Program-made: the position numbers and the translations under genes | Shown here: positions 19,355 to 28,046 of the stretch, piece by piece | How positions within the stretch are numbered: the stretch's first letter is position 1 | Layout: each line of letters opens with the position of its first letter | The notes under the pieces: generated by a model | Seen by the model: the letters and a program-made list of their open reading frames with translations, nothing else | Database searches by the model: none | What the model was told of the DNA's origin: nothing | Assembly: GCA_964535315.1 (NCBI GenBank) | Contig: CAZHTS010000011.1 | Location: 17,472-81,471 of the forward strand | Length of the DNA: 64,000 bases | Source of the DNA: CAZHTS01 sp964535315 | GTDB lineage: Bacteria; Chloroflexota; Anaerolineae; Anaerolineales; Anaerolineaceae | Direction: 5' to 3'

Positions 19355-20109
19355 AAACGATCAGACGCGCCCTACGCGCCGAATGGCTCAAATCGCGCCG
19401 CACCCTGGGGACATGGCTGGTCTTCCTGGCGCCGCTGGTGCTTGGCTTCCTCGAACTGGTGGCCGGTTACCAGTACGGCGAGCGTATGTATCGCGATCCC
19501 GATGAAGCCTGGCTCATATTGGCCGACCACACCCTGATGATGTGGTTCCTGCTGCTGCTGCCCTTATTCGTCACATTGCAAATGGGGCTGCTCGGCGCAT
19601 TGGAACACAACAACAAAACCTGGAAACAGTTGTACGCCCTGCCGTTGCCGCGCTGGGGCGTTTACGCCGCCAAACAAATCATCGGCCTGGTGCAGATCGG
19701 GGTTAGCACCGTGCTGCTTGTGGGCGTCATCTACCTGGTCGGACAGTTCATCCACACCGGCAACCCGGAGTTGGGGTTCGCCAACCCCATTCCCTGGTCA
19801 AGGATCATCTGTGAAGCCCTGCTGGGTTACCTGGCCTCCTGGCTGATCATTGCCATCCACCTGTGGGTCAGCCTGCACTTCTCCAGTTTTGTGTTCGCCA
19901 TGAGCAGCGGAATCGCCGCCACTGTGGCAGGTATCCTGGTCATCAGTTCGGAAAAAGCTCAATATTACCCGTGGACCATGCCCGGTCTGGCGGGCATGAA
20001 TTACGCCCAGGGCGATCCGTACCTTGTTCCGGTCATCCTGGGCCTCGCCGGCGGTATTCTGGTCAGCCTGTTGGGCGGCTGGGAAACGGCGCGCAACGAC
20101 GTACTATAG
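19351..20109 (+). CDS. ABC-2 permease
   Basis: A 252-residue membrane protein with about six transmembrane segments, matching permeases that pair with BcrA-like ATPases (opening RRALRAEWLKSRRTLGTW, then LVFLAPLVLGF). A four-base overlap with the ATPase gene indicates translational coupling. Its stop codon overlaps the stop of the convergent alpha/beta hydrolase gene. The substrate is unknown; a peptide antibiotic or lipid is the usual cargo of the family. Confidence 0.88.
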   Translation: MKTIRRALRAEWLKSRRTLGTWLVFLAPLVLGFLELVAGYQYGERMYRDPDEAWLILADHTLMMWFLLLLPLFVTLQMGLLGALEHNNKTWKQLYALPLPRWGVYAAKQIIGLVQIGVSTVLLVGVIYLVGQFIHTGNPELGFANPIPWSRIICEALLGYLASWLIIAIHLWVSLHFSSFVFAMSSGIAATVAGILVISSEKAQYYPWTMPGLAGMNYAQGDPYLVPVILGLAGGILVSLLGGWETARNDVL

Positions 20110-20895
20110 TTTTTGTGTCAGGAAATCGACCAGCGCCCGGTTAAAGAGATCCGACTGGTCGACCAAAACCGCGTGCCCGCCGTTGGGTATCACCACCCGG
20201 CGGGCCGCAGGTATTTTTTGCGCCAGTTCTTCCTGATTGGCCAACGCCACCGTGGTGTCCCGCTCGCCGCTGATCACCAATACCGGGCAGTTCACCGCCC
20301 TCAGGCGTTTACGCACGTCAAAGGCGCCCAGCGAGCGCATCGCCTGGCGATAGACGACCGGGTTGGCGTTCACAATCTGCTGGATCAACGTACGGCGCAG
20401 TTCCTCTTGCGCTGCTTCAGGAAAGATGCGCCAGGCGACCATGCTGGCCTGAGCTTCTACACCCTGTAGATTGGCCCGCAGCAAACGCCCCAGCAGGTAC
20501 ACCCACTCATCCAATCGTCGCGGGCGCAAACAGGCAAACGTATTGACCAACACCAAACGCCGGCACAACGCCGGATAATCCAGCGCCAGTTGCAAGGCTA
20601 TCGCCCCGCCCATCGAAATGCCGCACACCGCGCCGCCCTGCGGGGCAATCTGGCGCCAGTGTTCGGCCAACCGCGCCGCCACACCGGCAATACTCCAACG
20701 CCCCTGGGCAAAGGCGGATTGTCCAAAACCGGGGATGTCTACTGCCAGCGGACGCAAACCGGCCGCGGCCAGAGCCGCAAATTGCAGCTGCCATGAACTG
20801 CCATCCGCCCCAAGGCCGTGTAACAGCAGCACCGTTTCTCCCCCCTGGGGATAAGGATCATAACAGTTGATTGCCGGTGAAGTTGACTGCGTCAT
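20104..20895 (-). CDS. alpha/beta-hydrolase
   Basis: A 263-residue alpha/beta-hydrolase fold enzyme. It has the oxyanion HG motif in LLLHGLGADG, the nucleophile elbow GISMGG, an acid in ISGERDTT and the catalytic His in NGGHAVLVD. The family covers esterases, C-C hydrolases and lipases, so the substrate is not defined. It lies 12 nt downstream of the alanine racemase gene and is probably in the same transcript. No signal peptide is seen, so it should be cytosolic. Confidence 0.85.
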   Translation of the reverse strand: MTQSTSPAINCYDPYPQGGETVLLLHGLGADGSSWQLQFAALAAAGLRPLAVDIPGFGQSAFAQGRWSIAGVAARLAEHWRQIAPQGGAVCGISMGGAIALQLALDYPALCRRLVLVNTFACLRPRRLDEWVYLLGRLLRANLQGVEAQASMVAWRIFPEAAQEELRRTLIQQIVNANPVVYRQAMRSLGAFDVRKRLRAVNCPVLVISGERDTTVALANQEELAQKIPAARRVVIPNGGHAVLVDQSDLFNRALVDFLTQKL

Positions 20896-20907
20896 CGACA
20901 GGCTCGC

Positions 20908-22020
20908 CTAATCCCGGTAATACAGGCGCGGCACGCGCTGTGTCAGGATACTGGTAACATCCGCCTGTGAGGTATTCCAACGATTGGACAGATCCTCAAT
21001 CTGAATCGACAAACCGTTCTGCTCGCCCAGCAACATGACCTCGGTGCCCATCGGGTAAGGAGCGGGCAGGCGCAGCATACACATATCGGCGCATACCCGC
21101 CCTACGACCGGCACGCGCCGTCCATCCAACAACACCTCGTTGTTCGTCGAGCGCCGGAAGCCATCGGCGTACCCGACCGGCAGCACACCGATATATTCGT
21201 CCCCCTGAGTGTGATACGTCTGCCCATAACTGACCCCCCACCCTGCCGGCAGCAAACGACAGGAGGCCAGTTGTGTCTTCCAGGTTAACACCCGGCGCAA
21301 TTCGGGCGGGAACGGCAAATAATAGAACGGGCGGATGCCCACCAACACCGAGCCCACGCGCGCCATATTGAAACGAGAAGGTGGATAGCCCATGGCGGCG
21401 GCGGAGTTAGCGGTGTGCAGCCAGCGCGGGCGAATCCCGGCCGCGGCCAGCGTATCCACTGCCTGTTGAAAACGCTCCAGTTGTACCGGCGAAAGAGGAT
21501 CGTTGGGCTCTGAGTCCACCATGGCAAAATGGGTATACATACCCTCAATATCCACGTTGCGGTAACGTAACGCCTGCTGCGCCAGCGGCAGGGCGTTTTG
21601 CGCCAAAACCCCCAGGCGTCCCATGCCGCTATCGACCTTCAAATGCACCCGCACAGATTTTCCCAATTCACGGGCGCGCTGAGCGTATAGATCGGCTGTT
21701 TCGCTGCTATAGAGCGTCAGGGTTACGTTTGCCGCAATGGCTGCATCCACCTCGGCCGGCGTGACCATGCCAAATACCAGGATGGGCGCCTGAACGCCGG
21801 CCTGGCGCAGAGCAGCCGCCTCACAATAACGCGCCACGGCCAGATAGGTGGCGCCCGCGGCCAGAATCGCCTTGCCGATCTCGATCGCCCCCATACCGTA
21901 AGCGTTGGCCTTGACGACGGCCATCATCGCCACACCGGTTTGCGCCAGCAAGGTACGTGTGTTGGCCTCCACGGCCGACAGATTGATTTCCAACCAGGTA
22001 GGATAAGGAGATTGGGTCAT
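20908..22020 (-). CDS. alr: alanine racemase
   Basis: A 370-residue fold-type-III PLP enzyme. It interconverts L- and D-alanine for peptidoglycan. The PLP Lys37 lies in VVKANAYGMG, the N-terminal barrel strands follow the family pattern, and the C-terminal beta domain carries the second catalytic base region SYGQTYHT and the GYADGFRR and VGRVCADMCM blocks. Length is normal for the family. AGGTGA stands upstream of the ATG. It is divergent from the liv operon. A broader-substrate racemase is possible, which is worth noting because the neighbouring operon handles amino acids. Confidence 0.95.
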   Translation of the reverse strand: MTQSPYPTWLEINLSAVEANTRTLLAQTGVAMMAVVKANAYGMGAIEIGKAILAAGATYLAVARYCEAAALRQAGVQAPILVFGMVTPAEVDAAIAANVTLTLYSSETADLYAQRARELGKSVRVHLKVDSGMGRLGVLAQNALPLAQQALRYRNVDIEGMYTHFAMVDSEPNDPLSPVQLERFQQAVDTLAAAGIRPRWLHTANSAAAMGYPPSRFNMARVGSVLVGIRPFYYLPFPPELRRVLTWKTQLASCRLLPAGWGVSYGQTYHTQGDEYIGVLPVGYADGFRRSTNNEVLLDGRRVPVVGRVCADMCMLRLPAPYPMGTEVMLLGEQNGLSIQIEDLSNRWNTSQADVTSILTQRVPRLYYRD

Positions 22021-22108
22021 TTGGGTTCACCTCAAATCAAATGGTCTGGGATACCGCCAGGGAAAGAGCAATGCAAACATGCACACCCGAAACAGGACAG
22101 ATGTCCAC

Positions 22109-22136
22109 TTGACATCTCTACAGCCATCATTATAAT
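22109..22136 (+). promoter_or_regulatory. sigma-70 promoter of the liv operon
   Basis: Consensus -35 TTGACA (22109-22114) and consensus -10 TATAAT (22131-22136) are separated by 16 bp. Transcription should start near 22143, giving a leader of about 240 nt before livJ. Such a strong promoter implies tight control, and a candidate operator lies just downstream at 22157-22170. The rest of the 360-bp gap from 22021 to 22380 holds only this promoter, the operator, a short leader ORF and the livJ ribosome-binding site. Confidence 0.75.
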
Positions 22137-22156
22137 ACGATATGTCGGATATAGTG

Positions 22157-22170
22157 TATCGTATATCGTA
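22157..22170 (+). promoter_or_regulatory. candidate operator TATCGTATATCGTA upstream of livJ
   Basis: The 14-bp word TATCGTATATCGTA lies 20 bp after the -10 box. It differs at only two positions (both G/A) from TATCATATATCATA at 27272-27285 in the promoter of the GntR-type regulator. An inverted partner TACGATAT is found at 22136-22143, so the whole 22135-22170 stretch could bind a dimer. The GntR protein encoded at 27308 is the likely ligand-responsive repressor. Confidence 0.6.
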
Positions 22171-22251
22171 CCCCAAAAATGCCCCCCATCACAGCCATCC
22201 ACCCAGCCAACACCAACCGATACAAATCCTTTGGCACACAAGGAGGTGAAC

Positions 22252-22305
22252 ATGCTTTTGCGTTTGCCCAGGCCGGTTGAAGCGAAGAACGCCGACGGGC
22301 AATAA
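22252..22305 (+). CDS. candidate 17-residue leader ORF before livJ
   Basis: The frame encodes MLLRLPRPVEAKNADGQ and has a textbook Shine-Dalgarno sequence AAGGAGGTG three bases before the ATG, stronger than that of any neighbouring gene. It lies between the promoter/operator and livJ, with 75 nt to the livJ start. Leu, Arg and Pro dominate the first eight codons, so a translation-coupled or attenuation role is conceivable. No clear terminator or antiterminator hairpin is visible after it. Coding by chance is possible. Confidence 0.4.
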   Translation: MLLRLPRPVEAKNADGQ

Positions 22306-22380
22306 ACAAACCATTCTTTCCGCTTTTATTGTGACCCCACCCAATCGTTTAATTTCTTTGATAAAGGAGCACACCGCAAG

Positions 22381-23547
22381 ATGAAGACTCGATGGATTCT
22401 CAGCCTGGTATTGATCATGGTTTTGTTGAGCAGCCTGCTGGCGGCCTGCAAACCAGCCGAACCGCAGACCATTAAAATTGGTCACCTGGTCGCTTTGACC
22501 GGCCCGAGCGCCACCTGGGGGCAGTCCGAAGCCAACGCCCTGAAACTGGCCGTAGATAAGATCAATGCCGCCGGTGGCGTCAATGGCAAGAAAATCGAAG
22601 TCATCGCTTACGACAGCCGCGCCGACAAACTTGAGGCCGTGAACGTTGTCAAGCGTATGGTCGAGCAGGACAAGGTTGTCGCCATCATTGGCCCCGGACA
22701 ATCCGGCGTCGCCAACGCTGTGCGTGAGGTCAACAACTCGGCCAAGGTGCCGTTGATCGCCACCACCGCCACCAACCCGAAAGTAACCGTGGCAGACGAT
22801 GGCTCCGTTGTGCCCTTTACCTTCCGTGTTTGCTTCATCGATCCCTTCCAGGGCACGGTAGCGGCGCAATTTGCGTTGAAAGATTTGCAGGCCAAGTCGG
22901 CCGCCACGTTGTACGATGTGGGCGACGAATATTCGCAGTTCCTCAGCAAGTATTTTGTCGAAGCCTTTGAAAAGGGCGGCGGCAAAATCATCGCCGCCGA
23001 AGCCTTCCGCTCGGGCGAGCTCGACTTCCGCGCTCAGCTTGGCAAGATCAAAGAAGGCAACCCGGACGTGATCTTCATCCCCACCATGCAGAAAGAAGCC
23101 GCCCTGGCCGCCAAGCAGGCCCGTGACCTGGGCATCACCGCCACCTTGATCGGCGGCGATGGCTGGGGCAGCCCCGACATCTTCGAACTGGCCGGCCCCG
23201 CCATTGAAGGCGCTTACTTCGTCAACCTGGCCGCCCTCGAAGACCCCACCATCCAGGAATTCCTCAAGGAATACCGCGACAAGTTCGGCGCCGACCCCGT
23301 GCTGCCCAACCCGCTGATGTCCTACGACGCCATGATCTGGTTGGGTGACGCCCTCAAGCGCGCCGGCGGCACCGGCGACGGCGACGCCCTGCGCACCGCC
23401 CTGGAATCCACCAAGGATTTGCAGGTACTCACCGGCAAGCTGACCATCGATGCCACGACCCATAATCCGCTCAATAAGCCGGCTGTCATCCAGCAGTGCA
23501 AAGACGGCAAGTTCACCTACGTAAAAACGTTTGTAACCACCGATTAA
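22381..23547 (+). CDS. livJ: branched-chain-amino-acid-type substrate-binding lipoprotein
   Basis: A 388-residue periplasmic-binding-protein-type lipoprotein. The signal peptide ends in the lipobox LLAAC with lipidated Cys23. The mature part has the Leu/Ile/Val-binding protein (type I) fold, starting TIKIGHLVALTG and including GPGQSGVANAV and LIGGDGWGSPD. It captures an amino acid or related ligand outside the membrane for the LivH/LivMG/LivF importer. Family members also bind amides, urea and aromatic acids, so the ligand is open. AAGGAG precedes the ATG. A strong hairpin after the gene should keep its transcript level above that of the membrane components. Confidence 0.93.
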   Translation: MKTRWILSLVLIMVLLSSLLAACKPAEPQTIKIGHLVALTGPSATWGQSEANALKLAVDKINAAGGVNGKKIEVIAYDSRADKLEAVNVVKRMVEQDKVVAIIGPGQSGVANAVREVNNSAKVPLIATTATNPKVTVADDGSVVPFTFRVCFIDPFQGTVAAQFALKDLQAKSAATLYDVGDEYSQFLSKYFVEAFEKGGGKIIAAEAFRSGELDFRAQLGKIKEGNPDVIFIPTMQKEAALAAKQARDLGITATLIGGDGWGSPDIFELAGPAIEGAYFVNLAALEDPTIQEFLKEYRDKFGADPVLPNPLMSYDAMIWLGDALKRAGGTGDGDALRTALESTKDLQVLTGKLTIDATTHNPLNKPAVIQQCKDGKFTYVKTFVTTD

Positions 23548-23560
23548 TCTCTTGCAATTT

Positions 23561-23593
23561 ACGCTCCGGCAGGGTTGTCCCCTGCCGGAGCGT
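23561..23593 (+). terminator. intercistronic hairpin between livJ and livH
   Basis: ACGCTCCGGCAGGG pairs perfectly with CCCTGCCGGAGCGT over 14 bp, with a 5-nt loop. No T-run follows (ATTATTC), so it probably acts as a partial terminator or an RNA-stability barrier that raises binding-protein mRNA relative to the permease genes. Confidence 0.75.
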
Positions 23594-23646
23594 ATTATTC
23601 ACCAGAGCCAATCATTCTGTAGCCTGTTTATAGAGCGGAGGTTCAA

Positions 23647-24537
23647 TTGATCTTCCAAACCATCATCACCGGCTTATCGATCGGCAGTATCTATGCCCTT
23701 ATGGCAGTAGGCTACTCGCTGGTCTTTTCGGTGCTCAATTTCTCCAACTTTGCCCATGGCGCGGTAATTACCCTGGGTGCCTACATCGCCTGGGCGATCA
23801 TGGTGCAATATTTCAGCATTCCCTTTCTGCCTGCTCTGATCCTCTCCATGGTTGGCGCCGGGATTATCGCGTTCATTGTGGAACGCATCGCTTATAGCAC
23901 CTTGCGACATCGTAGAGCCCCCTCTCTTTATTTGATGATTAGCGCCATGGGTGTTGCCATCGCGCTGCAGAACGTATTATATGCCACCATCGGGGCCAAA
24001 CTCTACGCTTTGCCGCCCGTTTTCGCCCAGGATAGCTTTACCCTGGGGAGCGCGGTCATCAGTAAAATGGATATTTTTGCGTTCGGCTTCTCCATCATCG
24101 CCATCGCACTACTGACCATTATCCTGAATTACACCCGGGTTGGCATCGCCATTCGCGCCGCCTCGCACGACGCCGAGATGGTCTCGGTGCTGGGCATCAA
24201 TCTGGATGTGCTGGTGGCAGTCCTGTTCCTGCTGGCCGGCGGGTTGGGCGGCATGGCCGGCGTATTCATGGGCGTCAAGTATATGGTCTACCCGAGCATG
24301 GGCTGGATCACCAACAAAGCCTACATCGGGGCGGTCATCGGCGGCCTGGGCAGTCTGCCCGGTGCGATCATCGGCGGTATTCTGCTGGGTCTGCTCGAAT
24401 CGCTGGTTTCGGTCACCGTCATCGGCGGCGTCCCCCTGTCCACCTATCGGGATGTGTTCAGTTTCGGCATTCTCGCCCTCCTGCTGATCATCCGGCCCAC
24501 CGGTTTGTTCGGCCGGCACGTAGAAGAGAAGCTCTAG
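23647..24537 (+). CDS. livH: LivH-type ABC permease
   Basis: A 296-residue inner-membrane permease with about eight transmembrane segments. The N-terminus FQTIITGLSIGSIYALMAVG is typical of LivH, and the EAA-like cytoplasmic loop includes GIAIRAASHDAEMVSVLGI. It forms the channel with LivM and couples to LivG and LivF. The start is TTG with GGAGG seven bases upstream. It is 11 nt from the livM-livG gene. Confidence 0.93.
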   Translation: MIFQTIITGLSIGSIYALMAVGYSLVFSVLNFSNFAHGAVITLGAYIAWAIMVQYFSIPFLPALILSMVGAGIIAFIVERIAYSTLRHRRAPSLYLMISAMGVAIALQNVLYATIGAKLYALPPVFAQDSFTLGSAVISKMDIFAFGFSIIAIALLTIILNYTRVGIAIRAASHDAEMVSVLGINLDVLVAVLFLLAGGLGGMAGVFMGVKYMVYPSMGWITNKAYIGAVIGGLGSLPGAIIGGILLGLLESLVSVTVIGGVPLSTYRDVFSFGILALLLIIRPTGLFGRHVEEKL

Positions 24538-24548
24538 GAGCGCACGCC

Positions 24549-26463
24549 ATGGCATATGCAGAAGCAATTTTTACCAACGCGGCAATCTACATCATCGCCA
24601 CCATCGGTCTGGCCATCTTCACCGGCTACACCGGCCTGTTCAGCCTCGGCCATGCCGCTTTCATGGCCATCGGCGGTTACACCGCCGCCATCCTGACCTA
24701 TTTCTTGCACTGGCCGCTGGTGCCGGCCCTGATCGCCGGCATGATCGTCTCCGTGCTGGTCAGCCTGATCATCGGCTACCCCACCCTGCGCGTCAAGCTG
24801 CGTTCGGATTATTTCGCCATCGCCACCCTGGGTTTTGGCGAAGCCGTCAAAGTGCTGCTTGAAAACCTGGAACTCACCCAGGGCGCCCGCGGTCTGCCCG
24901 GCATCGAGAAACTGGCCGACCCGATCAACACCGCCCTGTTCCTGATCCTGACCATCTGGCTGTGCCGTAATTTCTTGCGCAGCAATTTCGGCCGCAAGAT
25001 CATCGCCATCGGGCAGGACCCTATCGCCGCTGAAATGATCGGCATCAAGCTGCTGCCCAACCAGATGCTCTCGCTGGCCATCAGCGCCGCATTTTCGGGG
25101 CTTTCCGGTGGGTTACTGGCGCACTACATTACCTTTATCCAGCCCGCCATCTTCAACATGGACCTCTCCAGCCTGATCACCGCCGGTGTGGTCTGCGGCG
25201 GTATGGGCAGCCTGACCGGGCCGTTCGTGGCGGTGGCGTTGTTCATCGTCATTCCCGAACTGTTCCGCGGCCTGGCCCTGTGGCGCCTGGTGCTCTACGG
25301 CGTCTTGCTGGTCGTGATCATCAACTTCCGCCCCAAGGGTCTGTTTGGGCACGAAGAGATCAACCTGGACAATCTGCCCAAACTGTTCGTCATCATTGGC
25401 CTGACCACCGGCCTGACCATTGCTGCCAGTATCTACAACACCTACTGGGATTACTGGGGAAAGATCCCCTCGCTGCTGGCCGCCACCGCCGCCGCCGTGC
25501 TGACCTCGCTGGCGCTCAACTACCTGGGGCGCGGTCTCTCCAAAGCCCTCAAACCGGTCACCCCCCGCCTGAGCGCCGGATGGGACAAGATCTACCAGTC
25601 GGTCTTTGAGACTTTCAAGAACGTCTTCACCCCGTTCAAGCGCCAGGCCGCTTATACTGTCCAACAGATGCAAACCGTTGCCAGCAAAACCGACAAACCG
25701 CTGTTGCAGGTCAAGAACCTCAAGAAGCGTTTCGGCGGCGTGGTGGCAGTGGGCGGGCTGGATTTCGAGGTCTACCCAGGAGAAATCTTTGGTCTGATCG
25801 GCCCCAATGGCTCGGGGAAGACCACCGTGTTTAACCTGATCAGCGGCGTCTACCCCATCGATGAAGGCAAAGTACTGTTCGACAACCGCGACATGACCGG
25901 CAAACACCCCACAGTCATCGTGCTGGGCGGCATCTCACGCACCTTCCAAAACATTCGCCTGTTTGGCAGCATGACCGTGTTGGAGAACGTCCAGACGGCG
26001 TTGCACACCAGCAGCGACTACACCCTGGCCGAAGCCTTCATCCGCTGGCCGTGGTCGGTGCAACCCACCGAAGAACGGCTGCGTGCCAAGGCCTACGAAC
26101 TGCTCCAGGTGGTTGGCCTGGAAGACCAGGCGGATCGGGTGGCCAACACCCTGCCGTATGGCCTGCAACGCAAACTGGAAATCGCCCGCGCCCTGGCGCT
26201 CAACCCCAAACTGCTCCTGCTAGACGAACCCGCAGCCGGCATGAATCCAAAAGAATCGCAGGACCTGGTCGATTTGATCCGCCAGATCCACACCAAATAT
26301 CAACTCACCATCATTCTGATCGAACATCACATGGATGTAGTCATGAGCCTATGCGACCGCATCACCGTGCTCAACTTTGGCACCAAGATCGCCGAAGGCA
26401 CGCCGGAAGAGATTCAGGAAAACCCGATGGTGTTGGAAGCTTATCTGGGAGACAAGGTGGATT

Positions 26464-26480
<17 letters not shown>
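24549..26480 (+). CDS. LivM-LivG fusion: permease plus ATPase in one chain
   Basis: A 643-residue fusion. Residues 1-275 are a LivM-type permease (GYTGLFSLGHAAFMAIGGY near the start, RPKGLFGHEE at its end). Residues about 280-385 are an unusual linker with two more predicted transmembrane segments and a basic amphipathic stretch. Residues about 390-640 are a LivG ATPase with Walker A GPNGSGKTT (Lys424), PYGLQRKLEIARAL signature region, Walker B LLLLDEP and a switch His in LIEHHMD. In most bacteria livM and livG are separate genes. The frame is uninterrupted, so a sequencing join is unlikely. It overlaps livF by 17 nt. Confidence 0.92.
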
Positions 26481-27207
<727 letters not shown>

Positions 27208-27236
27208 AACTGGCCCGGGTTGCGGACAAAAAGTTC

Positions 27237-27265
27237 TTGACATTGGCTCTAAACGGGTATACAAT
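27237..27265 (+). promoter_or_regulatory. sigma-70 promoter of the regulator/catabolic genes
   Basis: Consensus -35 TTGACA (27237-27242), 17-bp spacer and -10 TACAAT (27260-27265). The start of transcription should fall near 27272, giving a leader of roughly 36 nt without a clear Shine-Dalgarno sequence before the GntR-type gene. The operator-like 14-mer begins at the predicted start site. Confidence 0.72.
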
Positions 27266-27271
27266 AAAATA

Positions 27272-27285
27272 TATCATATATCATA
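27272..27285 (+). promoter_or_regulatory. candidate operator TATCATATATCATA upstream of the GntR-type regulator
   Basis: It matches the livJ-upstream element in 12 of 14 positions and occupies nearly the same place relative to the -10 box. The following bases include ACGATACAA (27294-27302), a word that also occurs at 31702-31710 just before the dehydrogenase gene. Autoregulation by the GntR-type protein is the simplest reading. Confidence 0.6.
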
Positions 27286-27307
27286 TACGGCACACGATAC
27301 AAACTCA

Positions 27308-28006
27308 ATGACCACACCGACCTTATCCCCTGTAAACTCCCCCGTCTCTCTGGAAAAGATCGCCTACGACGCAATCAAAGAGGCCATCCTCACCTTTCGC
27401 TTCAAGCCTGGAGAGAACCTGGTTGAGAACGATCTGGCGCGGCAGCTCAGCATCAGCAAGACCCCCGTACGGGATGCGCTCTCACGCCTGGAAAAGGAAG
27501 GCTTCATCGTCAAGATTCCCTACAAGGGATACTACATCACCGACATCTCACGCCAGTCAGTCATTGATATCTTTGAGATCCGTGCCGCCCTGGAAGGACT
27601 GGCCGTCCGTCTGGCGACGCCCTTGCTCGACAAGAGCGATATCCAGCAGGCCCAGGAATTGATCGCACACCATCAGACTGCTGCCGAGGCTGACAACATC
27701 ACAGACGCCTCCCGCCTCAACCGGGACTTCCACGACTTGTTGATCAGCCGGGCCGGCAACGAACGTCTCAGCCAGATCCTCTCCAATCTGGAAGATCACC
27801 TGCAACGCTACCGCACCCTGTCCAACTTCCAGGAAGGGCGCCTGACCAAATCGGTGGACGAACATGCCGAGATACTCGACGCCATCATCCACCAACAGGC
27901 CGAACAGGCCGAACAGGCCATTCGCGCTCACATTCTCAGTGTATCCGAAGACCTGGCCGCTCAGAATTTCGACGAACTGGTCGAACGCATCCGGCAGCAA
28001 GGTTAA
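27308..28006 (+). CDS. GntR-family (FadR/FCD) transcriptional regulator
   Basis: A 232-residue regulator. The N-terminal winged helix (about 15-85) includes ENDLARQLSISKTPVRDALS and GYYITDIS. The C-terminal FCD ligand-binding helical domain has the metal/ligand residues Asp and His in NRDFHDLL, His in DEHAEIL and His in RAHILS. FCD regulators sense small organic or amino acids and usually repress transport and catabolic genes next to them. Its own promoter and the liv promoter share an operator-like 14-mer. It is followed by the PLP enzyme gene after 40 nt. Confidence 0.92.
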   Translation: MTTPTLSPVNSPVSLEKIAYDAIKEAILTFRFKPGENLVENDLARQLSISKTPVRDALSRLEKEGFIVKIPYKGYYITDISRQSVIDIFEIRAALEGLAVRLATPLLDKSDIQQAQELIAHHQTAAEADNITDASRLNRDFHDLLISRAGNERLSQILSNLEDHLQRYRTLSNFQEGRLTKSVDEHAEILDAIIHQQAEQAEQAIRAHILSVSEDLAAQNFDELVERIRQQG

Positions 28007-28046
28007 TCCGCAACCACAAGATGTACATCCAAGGAGACGAATAGAA

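Noticed and set aside
22021..22380. Cobalamin or amino-acid riboswitch in the liv leader
   Set aside because: No B12-box or other conserved riboswitch core was seen; only the promoter, operator word, short ORF and ribosome-binding site are supported.
22189..23463. 424-codon open frame antisense to livJ
   Set aside because: Overlaps the full binding-protein gene and has no family features.
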